A stretch of 64,000 nucleotides of DNA from Engraulis encrasicolus (GCF_034702125.1 NC_085872.1:33096876-33160875); one strand, 5' to 3'. Shown: positions 41,291-53,849, numbered from the stretch's first letter. Numbers and translations are program-made. Notes: a model not told the origin generated them from the sequence alone.

Positions 41291-41295
<5 letters not shown>

Positions 41296-41454
41296 GTGTT
41301 TGAGGTGTTTTTATAAAACCGTTAGCTTTTGTGAGTTCTTGTTCATCCAGCCTCTACCTTGCCAATACCCCACTCACCTGCTTTTCATTTTATATATTGA
41401 ACACTTTAATCGCCAGGGACAAGCCTTTCCTCACATTAACGAGAGCCTGGCAGA

Positions 41455-41693
41455 CAGGCCTGGACTGGCCATCTGGCATAACGGGTATTTCCCAGTGGGC
41501 ACTGCACCCTCGTGGGCCCCTATTTCCAGAAATGTAAAAAAAAAAAAAAATACACTTTTTAAAAAATTATTCTGAAAATAGGGGCCCACGAGGGTGCGGG
41601 GCCCACCGGTGAGTCAGTTCTGTGCCGCTTATTACGAGGGGCCCTTTAAAGTCAAAAGTGCCCGGGCCCTATTTCTCCTCCAGTCCCGCCCTG
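41455..41693 (+). mobile_element. hAT-type MITE, CAGGGCTGG family, copy 2 (239 bp)
   Basis: Starts CAGGCCTGGACTGGCCATCT, ends CCAGTCCCGCCCTG, with perfect 8-bp duplications ctggcaga. Same interior as 26460-26702, with an A15 run in the loop. Confidence 0.93.
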
Positions 41694-41701
41694 CTGGCAG
41701 A

Positions 41702-42380
41702 GGATGCGGGAGGACGAGAGAAGAAGAAAGGTGGAGAGAGATAGAAAAAATTGTTTGATTAAAAAATGAAAGACAGAGAATATTGAGAGAAGGTAAAATG
41801 ATGCAGAGTAAAAGAGGGCTACATTAAAAAGGTGGTAAATGAAAGATGTACTGGGGAACAATGAAAATAATGACTACTTCAAGGTTAGTTTTTGACTGCT
41901 TTATTACTGTAGCATCAGGCATATCAACTCCACTCAACCAACAGTGAGAATGAGAAAGACAGAAAAGAAAGAATATTCACTCCCACCTACTCCTGAGGAA
42001 AGAGCCACCATACACTATTTGCTTTGGCTATGGTGCAATTAGTGTTTCATAGTAGCCTCTTAGTGCAGATGGGGTCGCTGACGGGCCTATTCACTAGTTG
42101 CTGAAAATACTCGTCATATCATTGCTATGACAGTACCGAGAGCCTTAAGTAACAGATTAAGACATGGCCATTACAATTTTGGTGACAGTAGGTGATAACA
42201 TAGGCTCTGCGCTAAGGGGTTAACCAGAGGTGTCTATGATTTCCCCCACTTTGTCTAATGGAGAGTGGTCATCATTTCCCCCATCTGAATGGATGCTGTA
42301 TTGGAGAACAATTGCATCCAGGACAGAGCAGAAGGGACAAGCTGCAAATAATTCTAGGCTGAAGAGAAGAGGGAACATGT
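41702..42380. other. Intron, nothing recognised
   Basis: Purine-rich near 41700-41850; otherwise plain. Confidence 0.4.
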
Positions 42381-42385
42381 ATCCT

Positions 42386-42697
42386 CTGCCTGGGCAACTT
42401 TGGTGATGAAGGAGGGCCACACTTTTTGATCGCCTCCATCGGAGGGCCATGTGACACCAGATCTGACTGCAACTCCCAGAGCTTGAGGTATACACGTACG
42501 TTGGTTGCAGTTTGAAAGGTATGGATGTTCTCTATCGGCCAGCACTATAATTACAATAGATTGATTCATTGTTACATTACACTATTACATTCATAGTGTT
42601 TTTTTTATCTTGACATTATTATTTTTTTGAATGATGTTTTATCTACGGGCCGCACGGAGTGAGGTGGTGGCCCCCGGGCCGTAGTTGCCCATCCCTG
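42386..42697. mobile_element. hAT-type MITE, degraded left end
   Basis: The right end GGGCCGTAGTTGCCCATCCCTG (reverse complement begins CAGGGATGGGCAACT) is a classic hAT terminus. The left side has TGGGCAACTTTGGTG followed by GGAGGGCCACACTTTTTGAT, which pairs in layout, but its first bases are changed and no 8-bp duplication survives. Confidence 0.6.
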
Positions 42698-42944
42698 CTC
42701 TAGGGTGTGGGCTGGTGGTTAAGGGCTAAGGGCTAAATCAGAATGCAGTGGGGCACTCCTCAGCTCACAGCTGCCCTCTCACTCCCCTGTCCTGTTTGAA
42801 GATTAATGGTATTGCTGCAAGCAGTTCATGGACAAATATGTGTGATAGAAAGAGCGTGATATAGAAAAAAAATGACAGAGAGAGGAGGGGACAGGAGAGA
42901 CTACCCTCTGTTTTGTTTAGACAACATTTCAATATTCATGAACA

Positions 42945-42948
<4 letters not shown>

Positions 42949-43022
<74 letters not shown>

Positions 43023-43168
43023 AAGAAAGTGTGTGTGTGTGTATGTGTGTGTGTGTGTGAGTGTGAGTGTGTGTCTGTGTGCGTGCGTGCGTGCGTGCAT
43101 GCGTGCGTGCGTGCGTGCGTGCGTGCATGTGTGCATGTGTGCGTGTGTGCATGCTCACGTGTGTGTGT
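42949..43168. repeat. (GA)n-(GT)n-(GTGC)n compound microsatellite
   Basis: About 35 GA units, about 20 GT units and about 14 GTGC units in order. Confidence 0.96.
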
Positions 43169-43169
43169 G

Positions 43170-43640
43170 TGGGTGTGTTTGGTACAGGGTACCAGAGAGG
43201 AAACATTTCAAGAGGGCAAGGTGTTGGAGGACACGAAGCGGATATCCTTGTCAGTGTACGCATACTTCCTCTCACTATCCCCCCAGTGTCTCTCCCGACT
43301 TCCCACTCCACTGTCTACCTTCCGCACTAACTGGCTAACTCTGAGGAGAGATGATATGAAGCTGGCGCTGAGCTGTGTGGGATCCAATTTGAAACCAAAT
43401 CTATTATCTCTCCTCTGTCCAGGCCTGATAAAATGGCAGACAGGCGACCTTATTTTTCTTCTCATTAAAGAGAGTGAACATGACAAGGTAGACAGAAAAA
43501 GAGAGCTAGAAGAGAAGAGACAAAAAGTGCTTGGGGAAACAACAGGTTGGAAAAACTAATGAGACCCCTCATAGCAACATTTTCATTCATGTGTTGCAAA
43601 AAAAACAAAGCATAAAAAAAACAAACATACAAGTCTCAAT
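43170..43640. other. Intron, nothing recognised
   Basis: A plus-strand frame runs through from the GT array; no motif seen. Confidence 0.4.
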
Positions 43641-43649
43641 TGAAAATCT

Positions 43650-46515
43650 TAGACACCCTCAGACTGATCCATACAAGAATGATGTAGGGTTTGGTGTAGG
43701 ATTTGGTTATCCAAAAAATGTCCCATGTCCACCCTATCCATTACAAGAAAAAATGTAAAAACAAAGCACTGATTCTTGAGAAAGTGGCTAAAACAGGTTG
43801 TAATCTTGAAAGAAAAAAACGAAGTGAATTACAAAATAATATGGTATATCCTCGTAGACAAAGGTCTTGGCTTTTCAGAAATGCACAAGGCCAATCTCCC
43901 CATTTTGAATTTTTTTCAGAAATCAGGTTTTTCTCCAATCATACCTTGTTTTTTGTCAACACCGTCAGACACAATCAAAAGCAATAAAAAGTGTATTGAT
44001 TTGGTTGCATATGTATCTGGAGTTTTGAAGTGATTGTGTGTGTTTTTTGGTTCACACATACACCTTTACAGTTTTTCTCGATTGGTTTGGCTAATTTCTT
44101 GAAACCGAGATGACATTTCTATAAATTTTGGGTCACTTGGCTAAACATTCTTACACTTCTGCACAACAGTTCAGATAACTAGCAAAATGTCATATACCTC
44201 CCAAAACAGCTCATTCTTGCATCAGCACTAAACCTTCTCCCACATAAATAGTCAGTACCATAAAAATGGCATATATCCTTCTCAATTGGTTTGGCTTATT
44301 TGCATTCATTTAGTCATTCTGTCAAAATAAACTGGATGGTTCAGCATAACGCCATGGATCCTCATCACTTGCTCATATCACTCCAAAAACAGTTTACCCG
44401 TGTGTCGAAATTATATTCCTTCCACAGAATGCCGTTTGAAAAAATGCCAAGAAATTAGCCAAATAACAGAGGAAACTGTAGTGTACACGGTTGTAAAGTT
44501 ACAATACCATCTGGCCTGTTGAACACTGTCATGAATTTACTGTTTACAGTTAAGAAATTCTTAAAATATTATGTCCGTTTTGACAATTGTGTAGACTTTG
44601 CATATGATGGCTCACAAAATGAAATCATGCTGACATGTTTTGGAGAGGGCAACCATTACACTGAGAATTGTCTAATTCGTTTAGATAAGACAGGTCAATT
44701 TATTTGGAAAATGTGCTAAATGTATGCTCAATGTGTCAACTGTAGGGTACTTGTATATAGCCATATGCCGAGATGTACTAAACATTTGAGACATGTACAA
44801 AGCATTTGAAATTTGATGAAAGCAATGAAAAATGCCATTCTGTTGTGGGAAATTGTAAGTTGGTTTGGAGATTTGTCCGTGTTGTTTTGAGAATGTCATC
44901 TCAGTTTTGAGAAATTAGCCAAACCAATCGAGAAAAACTGTAAATGTTGAAAATTTACTTTCATTCTATTTTAATACTGCTTCATGTGTTCTAATTTAAA
45001 AATATGTGCTGTCAGACAATGCTTACTTATTGCCTAAATAGATCAAACATTTTTTTGTAATTTCACAAATATTCATATAGGCTTAAATTTGCTATTACTT
45101 TGATAATTCAACAACTCCAAAGGAAAATTTTGTAAGGACATTCATTTAAAATGTCCAAAACTCCTTACGGTGGTGACTTAAGAACTGACGGTCTTGAAAG
45201 TAATCTGAAGGTGGTGAAAGTGACCTAATTATTACCTACATTTAGCAAAATAAATAGCCCTCTCAAGTCAATGACATCTAGCATAAACGCTTCATTTTAG
45301 TGTGTGCACAGTACGTTTTTTCTTCACTTGATAGATACTTTAGGAAGTAGGCCTAGATTATTGAAAATGTGGCATAAACAGGTTTTAAGTTGTTCAAATC
45401 CAAAATATAGACGTGTATTATCATAGATGAGGGTCTTGGCTGTGCAGTGAATTTATTGGCCAAGCTCCCCATGTTTTACATTTTTCATAAAATGGGCTCT
45501 TTCTTGGTTTTGTCACCAGCGTCAGACAGAATTAGAAGTAAAAAAATATGTTTACTGTATTTAACTGAATTACTTTTACAATTCAACATAATTGTAGATA
45601 CTTATTGGAAGCATATTCTTAAAACTTGTCAAAAACATGTAAAACACATGCTTTTTTGTGAAAATCATCAGATGTCACCACCGTCAGGTTTTGTGACAAA
45701 AAACCCTCCAAATGCACCTCAGTGGAGGCTGGAGTATAAGTTTGGGTCACAATTATTACTAACATGTCTGGTAATGTTTCATTAACCAGCACAATTTAGT
45801 AAAATATGGAACAAGATGATGAGTGGAACAAAATCTGACGGTGGTGACATCTGACGGTGTGAGACAAAAAAACACTCTTTTACATATTGTGCATTTTTTG
45901 CTCACATTAGCCACTTCGTTTTCGCTCTGTTTCTTAGGGGCTTCATGACGCTTCTGAAAAAGTATATATAATTAACATTTACTAACAAATTAGTAAACTT
46001 ACAGGAGCTTCAGTGATGGTGAAGTATTCAGTAGAGCTAAAGGTTTGAAAAGGGGTCCTAAGTAATGACAATGACCTTGTGTATACCTGATTTTATTGTC
46101 TTTTTAAAAAAATCTGACGGTGGTGACTAATATGCTGGACAAACTTTGACCAATCAGAAAATAGTAGTGAATATTGCTTTACACGCACTATGCGCATATC
46201 TGCAGAACCACTTCAATATGGACTTTCACATCATGGTGATATTATTCAATAATATCAGTGATTTTTACATTTGAAGTCAATTGAAATGATGATGTCTGTC
46301 CTTGGGACAGCTGTTTTTACAGGGTGTGAGCAGGTTTATAGCCATGAAAAGTAATAAAATTACACTTAAATATTTCAAACGACTGTACATTTGTGTAACA
46401 GACCCCTGGGTCTTTACCTGGATTCATTTTGTTCATGAAAATGTAGTTTATTTTCAACAGAATTGGCAGTTTATTGCTGAGACATGTTTTAGCCGCTTTC
46501 TCAAGAATCAGTGAA
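43650..46515. repeat. Unclassified repeat block A (TCTGACGGTGGTGACA motif)
   Basis: AT-rich, non-coding block. TCTGACGGTGGTGACA or its reverse complement, in full or in part, occurs at 43954-43970, 45167-45177, 45185-45192, 45511-45527, 45673-45687, 45834-45863 (twice) and 46113-46127. About 200 bp at 43780-43980 recur, diverged, at 45360-45540 (shared GGTCTTGGCT, GGCCAA-CTCCCCAT, CGTCAGACA). A 30-bp piece CTGATTCTTGAGAAAGTGGC...TAAAACA near 43766 recurs inverted at 46485-46513. A mariner-type element (44069-44940) is inserted in the middle. I recognise no known family; a large non-autonomous DNA transposon with repeated transposase-binding sites is one reading. Confidence 0.6.
44069..44940. 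mobile_element. Tc1/mariner-type MITE, 872 bp
   Basis: Both ends read CAGTTTTTCTCGATTGGTTT inward and continue as GGCTAATTTCT..GAAAC.GAGATGACATT, about 50 bp with few mismatches, and both are flanked by TA. Internal half-copies of the terminus (CTCAATTGGTTTGGCT at 44281, AGAAATTAGCC at 44450) occur. There is no transposase frame. Confidence 0.87.
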
Positions 46516-47120
46516 AGTATAAAGGCTCGAGGCTTGAGTTTACAAAAAACACCAAAATAGATTAATCTCTGCATGGTATAGTTTCACAAAAACTGTGGTC
46601 TACTTCTACTGAAATGTCTGCTCCTGCTACTGCTACTGAAATAAAAAAAAATATGGAATGAGATGCCAATTCGGTTTGTCGGAAAAACAAACAAGACAAG
46701 AAGGCCCGTTTCGTGCATGAATGCATTGCTGTGTGTATTTCATTTAACTTTGCGCAAGATACCGTGAGCAGACGAGTGCGTTCGGTGCAATGTTGTCAAA
46801 ATCGCTGGGGGCGATCGTACGAAAGACTGCACAGTTCTATGCTCTGTTCTAGTGACAATGACGGCAGTTTTTCAAGAGCGGGAGCAGTAGCACTATCGTC
46901 TCCTCTTTGTCCAAGCAGTCCTTCAGTTTTCCATACAGTCTGTGTTTGGGTAGATGACGTGACGTGTAAATTTTGCTGTCGCAGGCTCTTAAAATCAAGT
47001 TAATTCATGCTTTCAAAATTGTCAATGCTTTAAATGATTAAACTAATGTCGTTGTTGTGAAAAAGTAATGTGTAATAAATCCAGAGCTTAAATAAGTATA
47101 CTTAATTTTGAGTCAAATGT
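46516..47120. other. Spacer between blocks A and B, less AT-rich
   Basis: 46690-46990 is richer in CpG than its surroundings and carries a 96-codon plus frame without motifs. Confidence 0.4.
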
Positions 47121-47127
47121 CACATTT

Positions 47128-48754
47128 GTCCTATGGTGTGACTGAGGCAAGCCTGGTTCTCCATATTAAAACATTTTTAAATAAATAATCAAAGCTCAGT
47201 CATTTGTCTAAACAACCCTGGCATGTTTTTCAAGGTGTCTATTTTAGCAAGTGGCAATGTTTAATTTTTTTCCTGTTTTTCTGAGACCGTATGGACTTAT
47301 GACACTTTGTCGCAGAAAATAATGTCCTGTGGTGTGACATCATTTTTTTGGTTAATTCTGTGGATAATTATCTATTGTTGAAGCTCCAGCGGTACATAAA
47401 TTGTGACTTTGGACCCTTAAGAAGCCAATGGCAAGGGTGGATTTTAGATTTTTCTCTCAGAGTTCTTCAGTCAATCAATTATGTTTTGCTACCACAAGAT
47501 GTATTAGTTTTGTAGTCCTTTGGTGTGACAGCCATAAAATACATTTTGACAATAGGGTATATTTTTCATATTTTTTTCTTATGTAGATGTATGAAAATGC
47601 ATCTTACTAAAGGTGAAATTGTATTTCAGTTGGCAACGACATGGCTTTAAATTTACTCAAAAGCTCAAAAGTCATATGGTGTGATGGTAAAAGTCCTATG
47701 GTGTGACACTTTGGAGTATCACACCAAAGGACAAACAGGTCACACCAATGGACTAGATATTTGAGAAATAGCTTTTAAAACAACTGGTAGTACATATTGT
47801 TTTGTTTTGTTGTTTGACTAGATAAATATTGTGTATTCAAATTACTTATTCCTTTATTGGCATTTGGAATTTATACTTTGATGCATTGTTGATGAATATT
47901 TGCTGTTGATTTTAGATACTGTCAAATGATATAAAATGCCATTAATGGTGCTTTGAAACCATAAAATATAACGGTAACAGTGAAGGAAAGATCAGTGAGA
48001 GAGTAGCCTATATAGAGGAGTATAGATGAATAAAGTATGCTGTGGAGAGCTCAATATACAGCATAAATGTGCTGTCCAGCTTGAGATACCAAACAGGCAC
48101 TGGCCACTACACACTACAGGTTCAATGGTGTGACAGTCATAGCATACCTACAAAAGTGTGATGGTCCTGCCAAGGTCACCCTTCAGTATGAGTCTTATGA
48201 GCTCTGCAGGTTACATTCAATGACCGCATGGCTGTCATTAAGAGTTACGATAGGCTGATAATCGACGATTCAAAGACTTATAAGTGTAAAGTGTAGGTCC
48301 ATATTGACTACAACATTATATTATGATCAAAAGACAAAATAATCATGTTGATATATTTGTTTCTGGCTCAGTTTTGCATTTCTGTCCTTTAGCGTGACAT
48401 GAATGTCCTACGGTGTGACATGTTTTAAACACTCAAATATTTGTTTGAGCTAAACAATATGTTTGATAAACACTGAATATTGCATTAGGGAAGAACAAAT
48501 TATCGTCCCTGAAAAGTTAGTATAAATTCGGACAATTTTGAACATTTAGAAGAAAGATATCCCTGTTTTTCCTCGAAGGTTTCTAATAATCTCACATCTA
48601 ATGGGAAAAAAAATACTTAAATGGTAATTTCTCATTAAATTAAGACTTTAAAAAATTGCAATAAATATGAAGAGTGTAACAATGTTCATAAAACTCCATC
48701 AAGCCATTTCTACATTACTTAATATATTTATTTCTTAACGTCACACCAAAGGAC
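47128..48754. repeat. Unclassified repeat block B (GTCCTWTGGTGTGACA motif)
   Basis: AT-rich, non-coding block with the 15-mer GTCCT(A/T)TGGTGTGAC or close variants on the plus strand at 47128, 47324, 47515, 47671, 47693, 48122 (partial), 48384 and 48405, and on the minus strand at 47718-47732, 47739-47753 and 48740-48754. Spacing is irregular (20-380 bp) and the sequence between copies is not obviously repeated, so it is not a simple tandem array. No termini or target duplications were identified. Confidence 0.65.
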
Positions 48755-48759
48755 ATATT

Positions 48760-51320
48760 TTCAGCAAATTGCTTTATCAACGTAAATAAATAATCAACGA
48801 ATAAACCAACATTGTGACCACTTGGATTTTTTGAAAGATTAATTGCTGCACTACGTAGACATATACTTTTTTCCCTCATAAACAATGTTTTGTGAAAAAA
48901 ATGTTTTTTGCTGCCTATCTGTCATCTACCCATTTACAGTTTCTGGATTGCTCTCTGCGCCCTGGATGATACCGCCAGTATTGTGTGTATTGGTCTTGTG
49001 CTTCTAAAGCAAGTACGTGCAGCCTGTCGAGTACGACGTCGTGTTTCATGTATGCCATTTAGGCCATTTTGTCTTCTCCATTGTAGGCGGCAGGAGTGAG
49101 ATACATGGCATACGGAATACAAGCATTGGTTTATGACATTTAATGATTGGTTAACAGCATTAAAACCAAGACACTGTATGTACAGTATGTTATATAAGGC
49201 CTGTGGTAGGAGCAGGAGGATACACATTTTATCGCACACTGTAAAAACATTATCATAGTTTTTACAGTAATTTACTGTCAGCTGGATGCTATTAAATTAC
49301 TGCAATACCATTTACAGTAGCAGTACTGAATATTGGTTTGCAGTACCAATCTAAACTACTGTATATTAGATACAGTAACAATATGCACTACTGTAAATCC
49401 ATTTACAGAACCAATCTGTAGTGCACATACTTCCAATAGGCTATACCCTCATGTGTAACTGATTACCCTGGTAGTAGTAGCCATATGTGATACATATTGA
49501 ATTGTCATTTAAACACTGTGTTGGAGATTTGAAGCAGCTTTAATTTATTACCAGTTGATTTCACTGAATGCATCTTACAGAGAACTGTATATTCCAATAA
49601 ATACTTCCAAAAGAACACGGGAAGCATACCTGAATTATGTAGAATGCACAGACTGACTGAGACTCAAAATGTTAAAATTGTTCACTTAAAATATCAAAAT
49701 TGTCAACATAAACAAGTATTTTCAAAAATTCTTACATCAGCACTCACAGTTAGGACCAGCACCAGCTGGACATCTCAGAGAAAATGGCCTGTACGTACAT
49801 TAGATGTCATGCACTCGGCTAAGAGCAGCAATAAGCAGAAATAAAGCATCTGCTTGACCTAAAATGGAAGGCAAATGGTCTGTAAATGCAACAGGAGGGG
49901 AAAGAGGTCTGAGAGAGAGAGCGGCGGAATCAGCTGAGTGAACAGTAGCCATTAGCAAAGAGGCTGAGCTGTCAGATTTGCAGCCCCACCTGCCATTGCA
50001 CAGGCCCCGAGCCCCGAGCCCCAAGCCCCTCATCAGCATCCAGCCAGTATGGTCAAGCTGGAAAGCTGGTAGCAATTCAATCCAGAGCAGGAACCTTGCG
50101 CCTCAGGGAAGTGCAATCATTGCCATTCCAAACTACTGTATGTCATCTATTGAGAGGATGGCTGAACTAGAGTGTAACAGCTGAACTAGAGGGGTTATTC
50201 CGGGCCCACATGTTTACAGCATACCACACCCCAGCACTGTATAATCAAAAATCCCATGCTATTCAGTAATATTAGTAGGCAATAACAATATTTTCAAAAG
50301 ATTTTTAAGCACAGTATTATTGAGAGCAGCGAGGAGGTATATTGCAGTGGCATTCATCATAAATCATGCACATTGTAATGCTTTTCATTGGATGTTGATA
50401 TTCACGACTGATGATTTCTGCCTTTTGTCAATCTTCTGGATGGATCATACGTACATTTACATACATTTACAAAGTACACAACAGAATTAATGCCAAGTTG
50501 TCAACTGTTAGCCCTGAGTTGAGGAACATAAGACAATACTGTAATCATCCACAGAAGCATTTGTGTTTCCAGAAGTAGTCTGTGACTTTCCAGATAGTAA
50601 TAGACAATGAGCAAATGTTCTACACATACAGAAGGTTAAATGTGTATTTGAACAATGCTGTTGGCTCTTGTTTGCGTACTCGTTATTTTATGGAAATTAA
50701 AGGTCAATCTCTCACACTCATTTACATCTTTGGGCTCTGCTGGTGGGCCTCACTAATGAGACCACAGACAAGCCTATTGATGAGAAGATTTGGAAGAATT
50801 TCCCAAGATGCAACACTTCCTGTAACACTCACTGTATGCAAATTACCTACTGAGGAGTAATTTCATTTTTGGAGATCGTTTTTATCATCACCCCATTCAT
50901 TATTCTAATCACTGGCCCCATCTTCTCAGGTGGAGCTGCAATCCGAGGTAGAGGAGGGAGGGCATGATAAACTGGGGACTCTGGATCCAGGCTGAGATTC
51001 TTTCTGCGAACATCCACCTCCCAGGTGCAAGCATACAGTATTTGCAGGTGGTTTTGTTTTCCATTTCTGCTCAGAGCTCAGCCCTGTCATGCCTTATTAA
51101 ATAAATCACCTGATCATTTAGCTCGTAATGAACTAAATCAGACTCTACGGTGAGGGGCTGCTGCAGATTACTGGCCTGTGAGTGGGAGCAAAGAAATCTC
51201 CAGAAGCCTCCACAGAGAGGTGTTAGTGGGCTGTCAGACGCAAGCATGATAACTTACTTGCAGGTGATTCACCCCATTCAAACACACCCGTACTTGACTT
51301 TGACCCATATACTGAGCAGT
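48760..51320. other. Intron, mostly unrecognised
   Basis: 49236-49420 repeats TTTACAGTA / TACTGTAAA on both strands and begins CACTGTAAAAAC, like one end of a fish DNA transposon, but no partner end was found. A GAGCCCC x3 mini-run lies at about 50007-50027. Confidence 0.4.
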
Positions 51321-51323
51321 AAG

Positions 51324-51405
<82 letters not shown>
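51324..51405. repeat. (GT)n microsatellite
   Basis: About 38 GT units with GTGCGTGC at the right edge. Confidence 0.96.
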
Positions 51406-51914
51406 CGCCTGCGTGCATGTGTGGTTTTAAAGCACTGTTCTGTTTGCTGTTTCTAAGTAAAAGACTCTCTGCTCTCTACTGTGTCGGCGCAGTAAGTACA
51501 CGTAAGATGTCACCTGGGGCAGTAATCCTCCCTATAAGTGTGGTCCCTCACAGCATTAGACCCTTACTTAAAACATGGTCTGGGCTACACTAGTCTAAAA
51601 ATGACATACAAAGGGAATATTGCAGATAATAAGTATTGCCTTAATAAATATCAGGTTCTAGACAATGAATAGTATACAGACAATGTCTCTGGTACATAAC
51701 TGACATGGACGGATTACAGGATTTTACCACATATATAGTGTAGTGTTTGGATTTTTTCATTCTGTTTGGTGATTTTTCTTTCTCTTTGCAGGAAGTTATT
51801 ACTTCCACTGCTTTCTCTGTATATAGGTATGTAAGCCCACACACCACCACCAGGGCTGTCCCTGTACCTCTCCACTGTACAAACTGTGTGTGCAAACTGT
51901 GACGTAACCTCTAA

Positions 51915-52691
51915 GGCTGAATCCCATTTCACCCCTTAGCCCTTCGCCTTTCCCCTTCCCCAGAGGCGCATCTTGCCACCAGGCCATATTTGACTACAGT
52001 AATGGTGATTTTGGTGCAAATGTTAATTCTTTTGCATTTTGGCTTGGGGCCCCACTTGGACCTAGAATCGCCTCTGCCCTTCCCCTCTGTTTTGTGCATT
52101 CATGTGTAGGGGTGCTGACCCAATTCACTTTAAGACAGAGGGAAAGGGGTAAGGGGAAGGGCTTTCTATCCTTTCAAACGGAGATTTTCCGAAGGCACAC
52201 TTCAAACGAAGGTGTAAGACCGATTTCCCCGATCATGCATTGCAAATGCATTTAAAAAGAGGCGGCACCCACAATGCATACAAATATAAGGATTTTTCAC
52301 CGTAATTTATGGCTGTACAACTGAAATAATTGTTGCATTGTAATAAGCTTAACATTGTCCCAATGTGCAATGGTCATTTTCTCCATGAAACGCACATGAA
52401 GAAAAACGCTATAAACGTCCACTTAATGCACGGAAGTCATGAAGGAATTGCAAGGGTCTTGCAACACCGTTGTCCTTTTTTAAATTGTCGGGTGAGTAAT
52501 TACAAGCAACATCGTCGGTTTAACCATAGAGGAGCTGGTTTTCGCATGCTATGGGTGTCATTCCATGATTGTTGAAGGGCTGCCTCAATTCGTAGGCATT
52601 TCAAGCCCTACCCCTACTGCTCCGGTTGAAGGGACGAGGGGCAAAAAGAAAGTATAGGGGTAGGGGTAGAAATTAGAAATGGGATTCGGCC
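51915..52691. mobile_element. Harbinger-like MITE, 777 bp, host of a nested hAT
   Basis: The ends read GGCTGAATCCCATTTC and, from the right, GGCCGAATCCCATTTC, each flanked by TAA (51912-51914 and 52692-52694), a 3-bp target typical of PIF/Harbinger. Subterminal regions repeat AAGGGGTAAGGGGAAGGGCT-like sequence on both strands. The interior is non-coding. A 116-bp hAT element (51961-52076) lies inside. Confidence 0.75.
51961..52076. mobile_element. hAT-type MITE nested in the Harbinger-like element, 116 bp
   Basis: Ends CAGAGGCGCATCT and AGAATCGCCTCTG, perfect 8-bp duplications cccttccc on both sides. Shares the CAGAGGCG terminus with the 1.2-kb element at 20702-21908. Confidence 0.9.
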
Positions 52692-53462
52692 TAAGAGAGG
52701 ACTCTCAGCTTTATTTTTCCTCTAGCTTGTGTCATGTGTCCATGCTGTGGTCCATTCAGCGTATCTGCTTGGAACAGATGTACCCTACTGTATGACTAAT
52801 AATTAGTCACAGCTAAGAGCACGGCAGGAACAGAGGGGCTGCTAAGCGATGTTGAAGATGGGAGGAAGAAAGCTAATGTGTAACTGTGTGTGTATTTACA
52901 CCTCTTAAAAGAATGTGAGAGCTGCCCATTTTTTTTTTCTGACCTGCACATAAGCCAGCTTAGCAAACAATACATGCAATTTGAACAGCATGAACCACAA
53001 CTTCTGTCAGCAGGCTTATTGAAATCCAGCACAATCACAAACCAAACCTTATAAACTCTAGCTTCTACCTCCGAAAGATGTTTTTCGTTATGATTTCCTA
53101 ACTTTAATATTTTGTACAATTTTCAATACCACCAAGACACATTCCTCGCAGGACATGGGCCTGTACTGGATGTTGACTACTGTGCTGTGGAAGACAACAG
53201 TGCTGATGTGGTGTCCCCACATGTTCAACTCAGCTGATCTGCAAACAAAAAACCATGACACCTCATTGGTGCTACTGTCAAAATGGCAGCACTTTTTGTG
53301 GTCCTTATGGGGAGGGTTTTCACATTCATGCCTATTTGGTTTTCAGTGAGAAACTGCCATCTGCATCTGTGGATGCCAGATGCTGCCTGGTCCCAGCAAC
53401 AGTGACTGGATGTTGAATGTACTATTCCCTGATCTGAGTACACAGACTCAGCACACGTCTGT
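52692..53462. other. Intron containing a segment duplicated at 57245-57370
   Basis: 52887-53008 (TTACACCTCTTAAAAGAATG ... AACAGCATGAACCACAACTT) recurs in the same orientation about 4.35 kb to the right. The rest is unrecognised. Confidence 0.6.
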
Positions 53463-53840
53463 TAGGGCTGAGACGATATTGAATTGAATCGTGATTAATC
53501 GTGATACGCAGTCATGATAATGTATCGCGAAACAAGGGTGCAGTATCGTGATGTGTACTTTCAAAAATTTGTTACCCATTAGTCCAGAAAGCAACCACAT
53601 GATATCATGTGATGGTGCTTCCAAGCTTCAAATCGTCATCATTATTATTTTGAAACTTTATTATTACCCTTTTGCAACCTATTCTACGTATGAACTATCA
53701 TAGTCTTTATTATATTTTTATTGTATAATGTTGGCAAAGGTGAAAAAAGTGTATCGCAATGCATCGTGATAGTATCACATCATGGCATGTGTATCGTGAT
53801 GTGCATCGAATCGTGAACCCCTTGCCAATACCCACCCCTA
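53463..53840. mobile_element. hAT-type MITE related to 19351-19698, reverse copy
   Basis: TAGGGCTGAGACGATATTGA at the left and CAATACCCACCCCTA at the right bound a segment with TATCGTGATG motifs and a core GTGCTTCCAAGC, the complement of GCTTGGAAGCAC in the 19.4-kb copy. Target duplications are decayed (acgtctgt / atctatgt, 5 of 8). Confidence 0.7.
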
Positions 53841-53849
53841 ATCTATGTA

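Noticed and set aside
49236..49420. DNA transposon with CACTGTAAAAAC end
   Set aside because: Only one end is seen; repeated TTTACAGTA motifs alone do not define an element.
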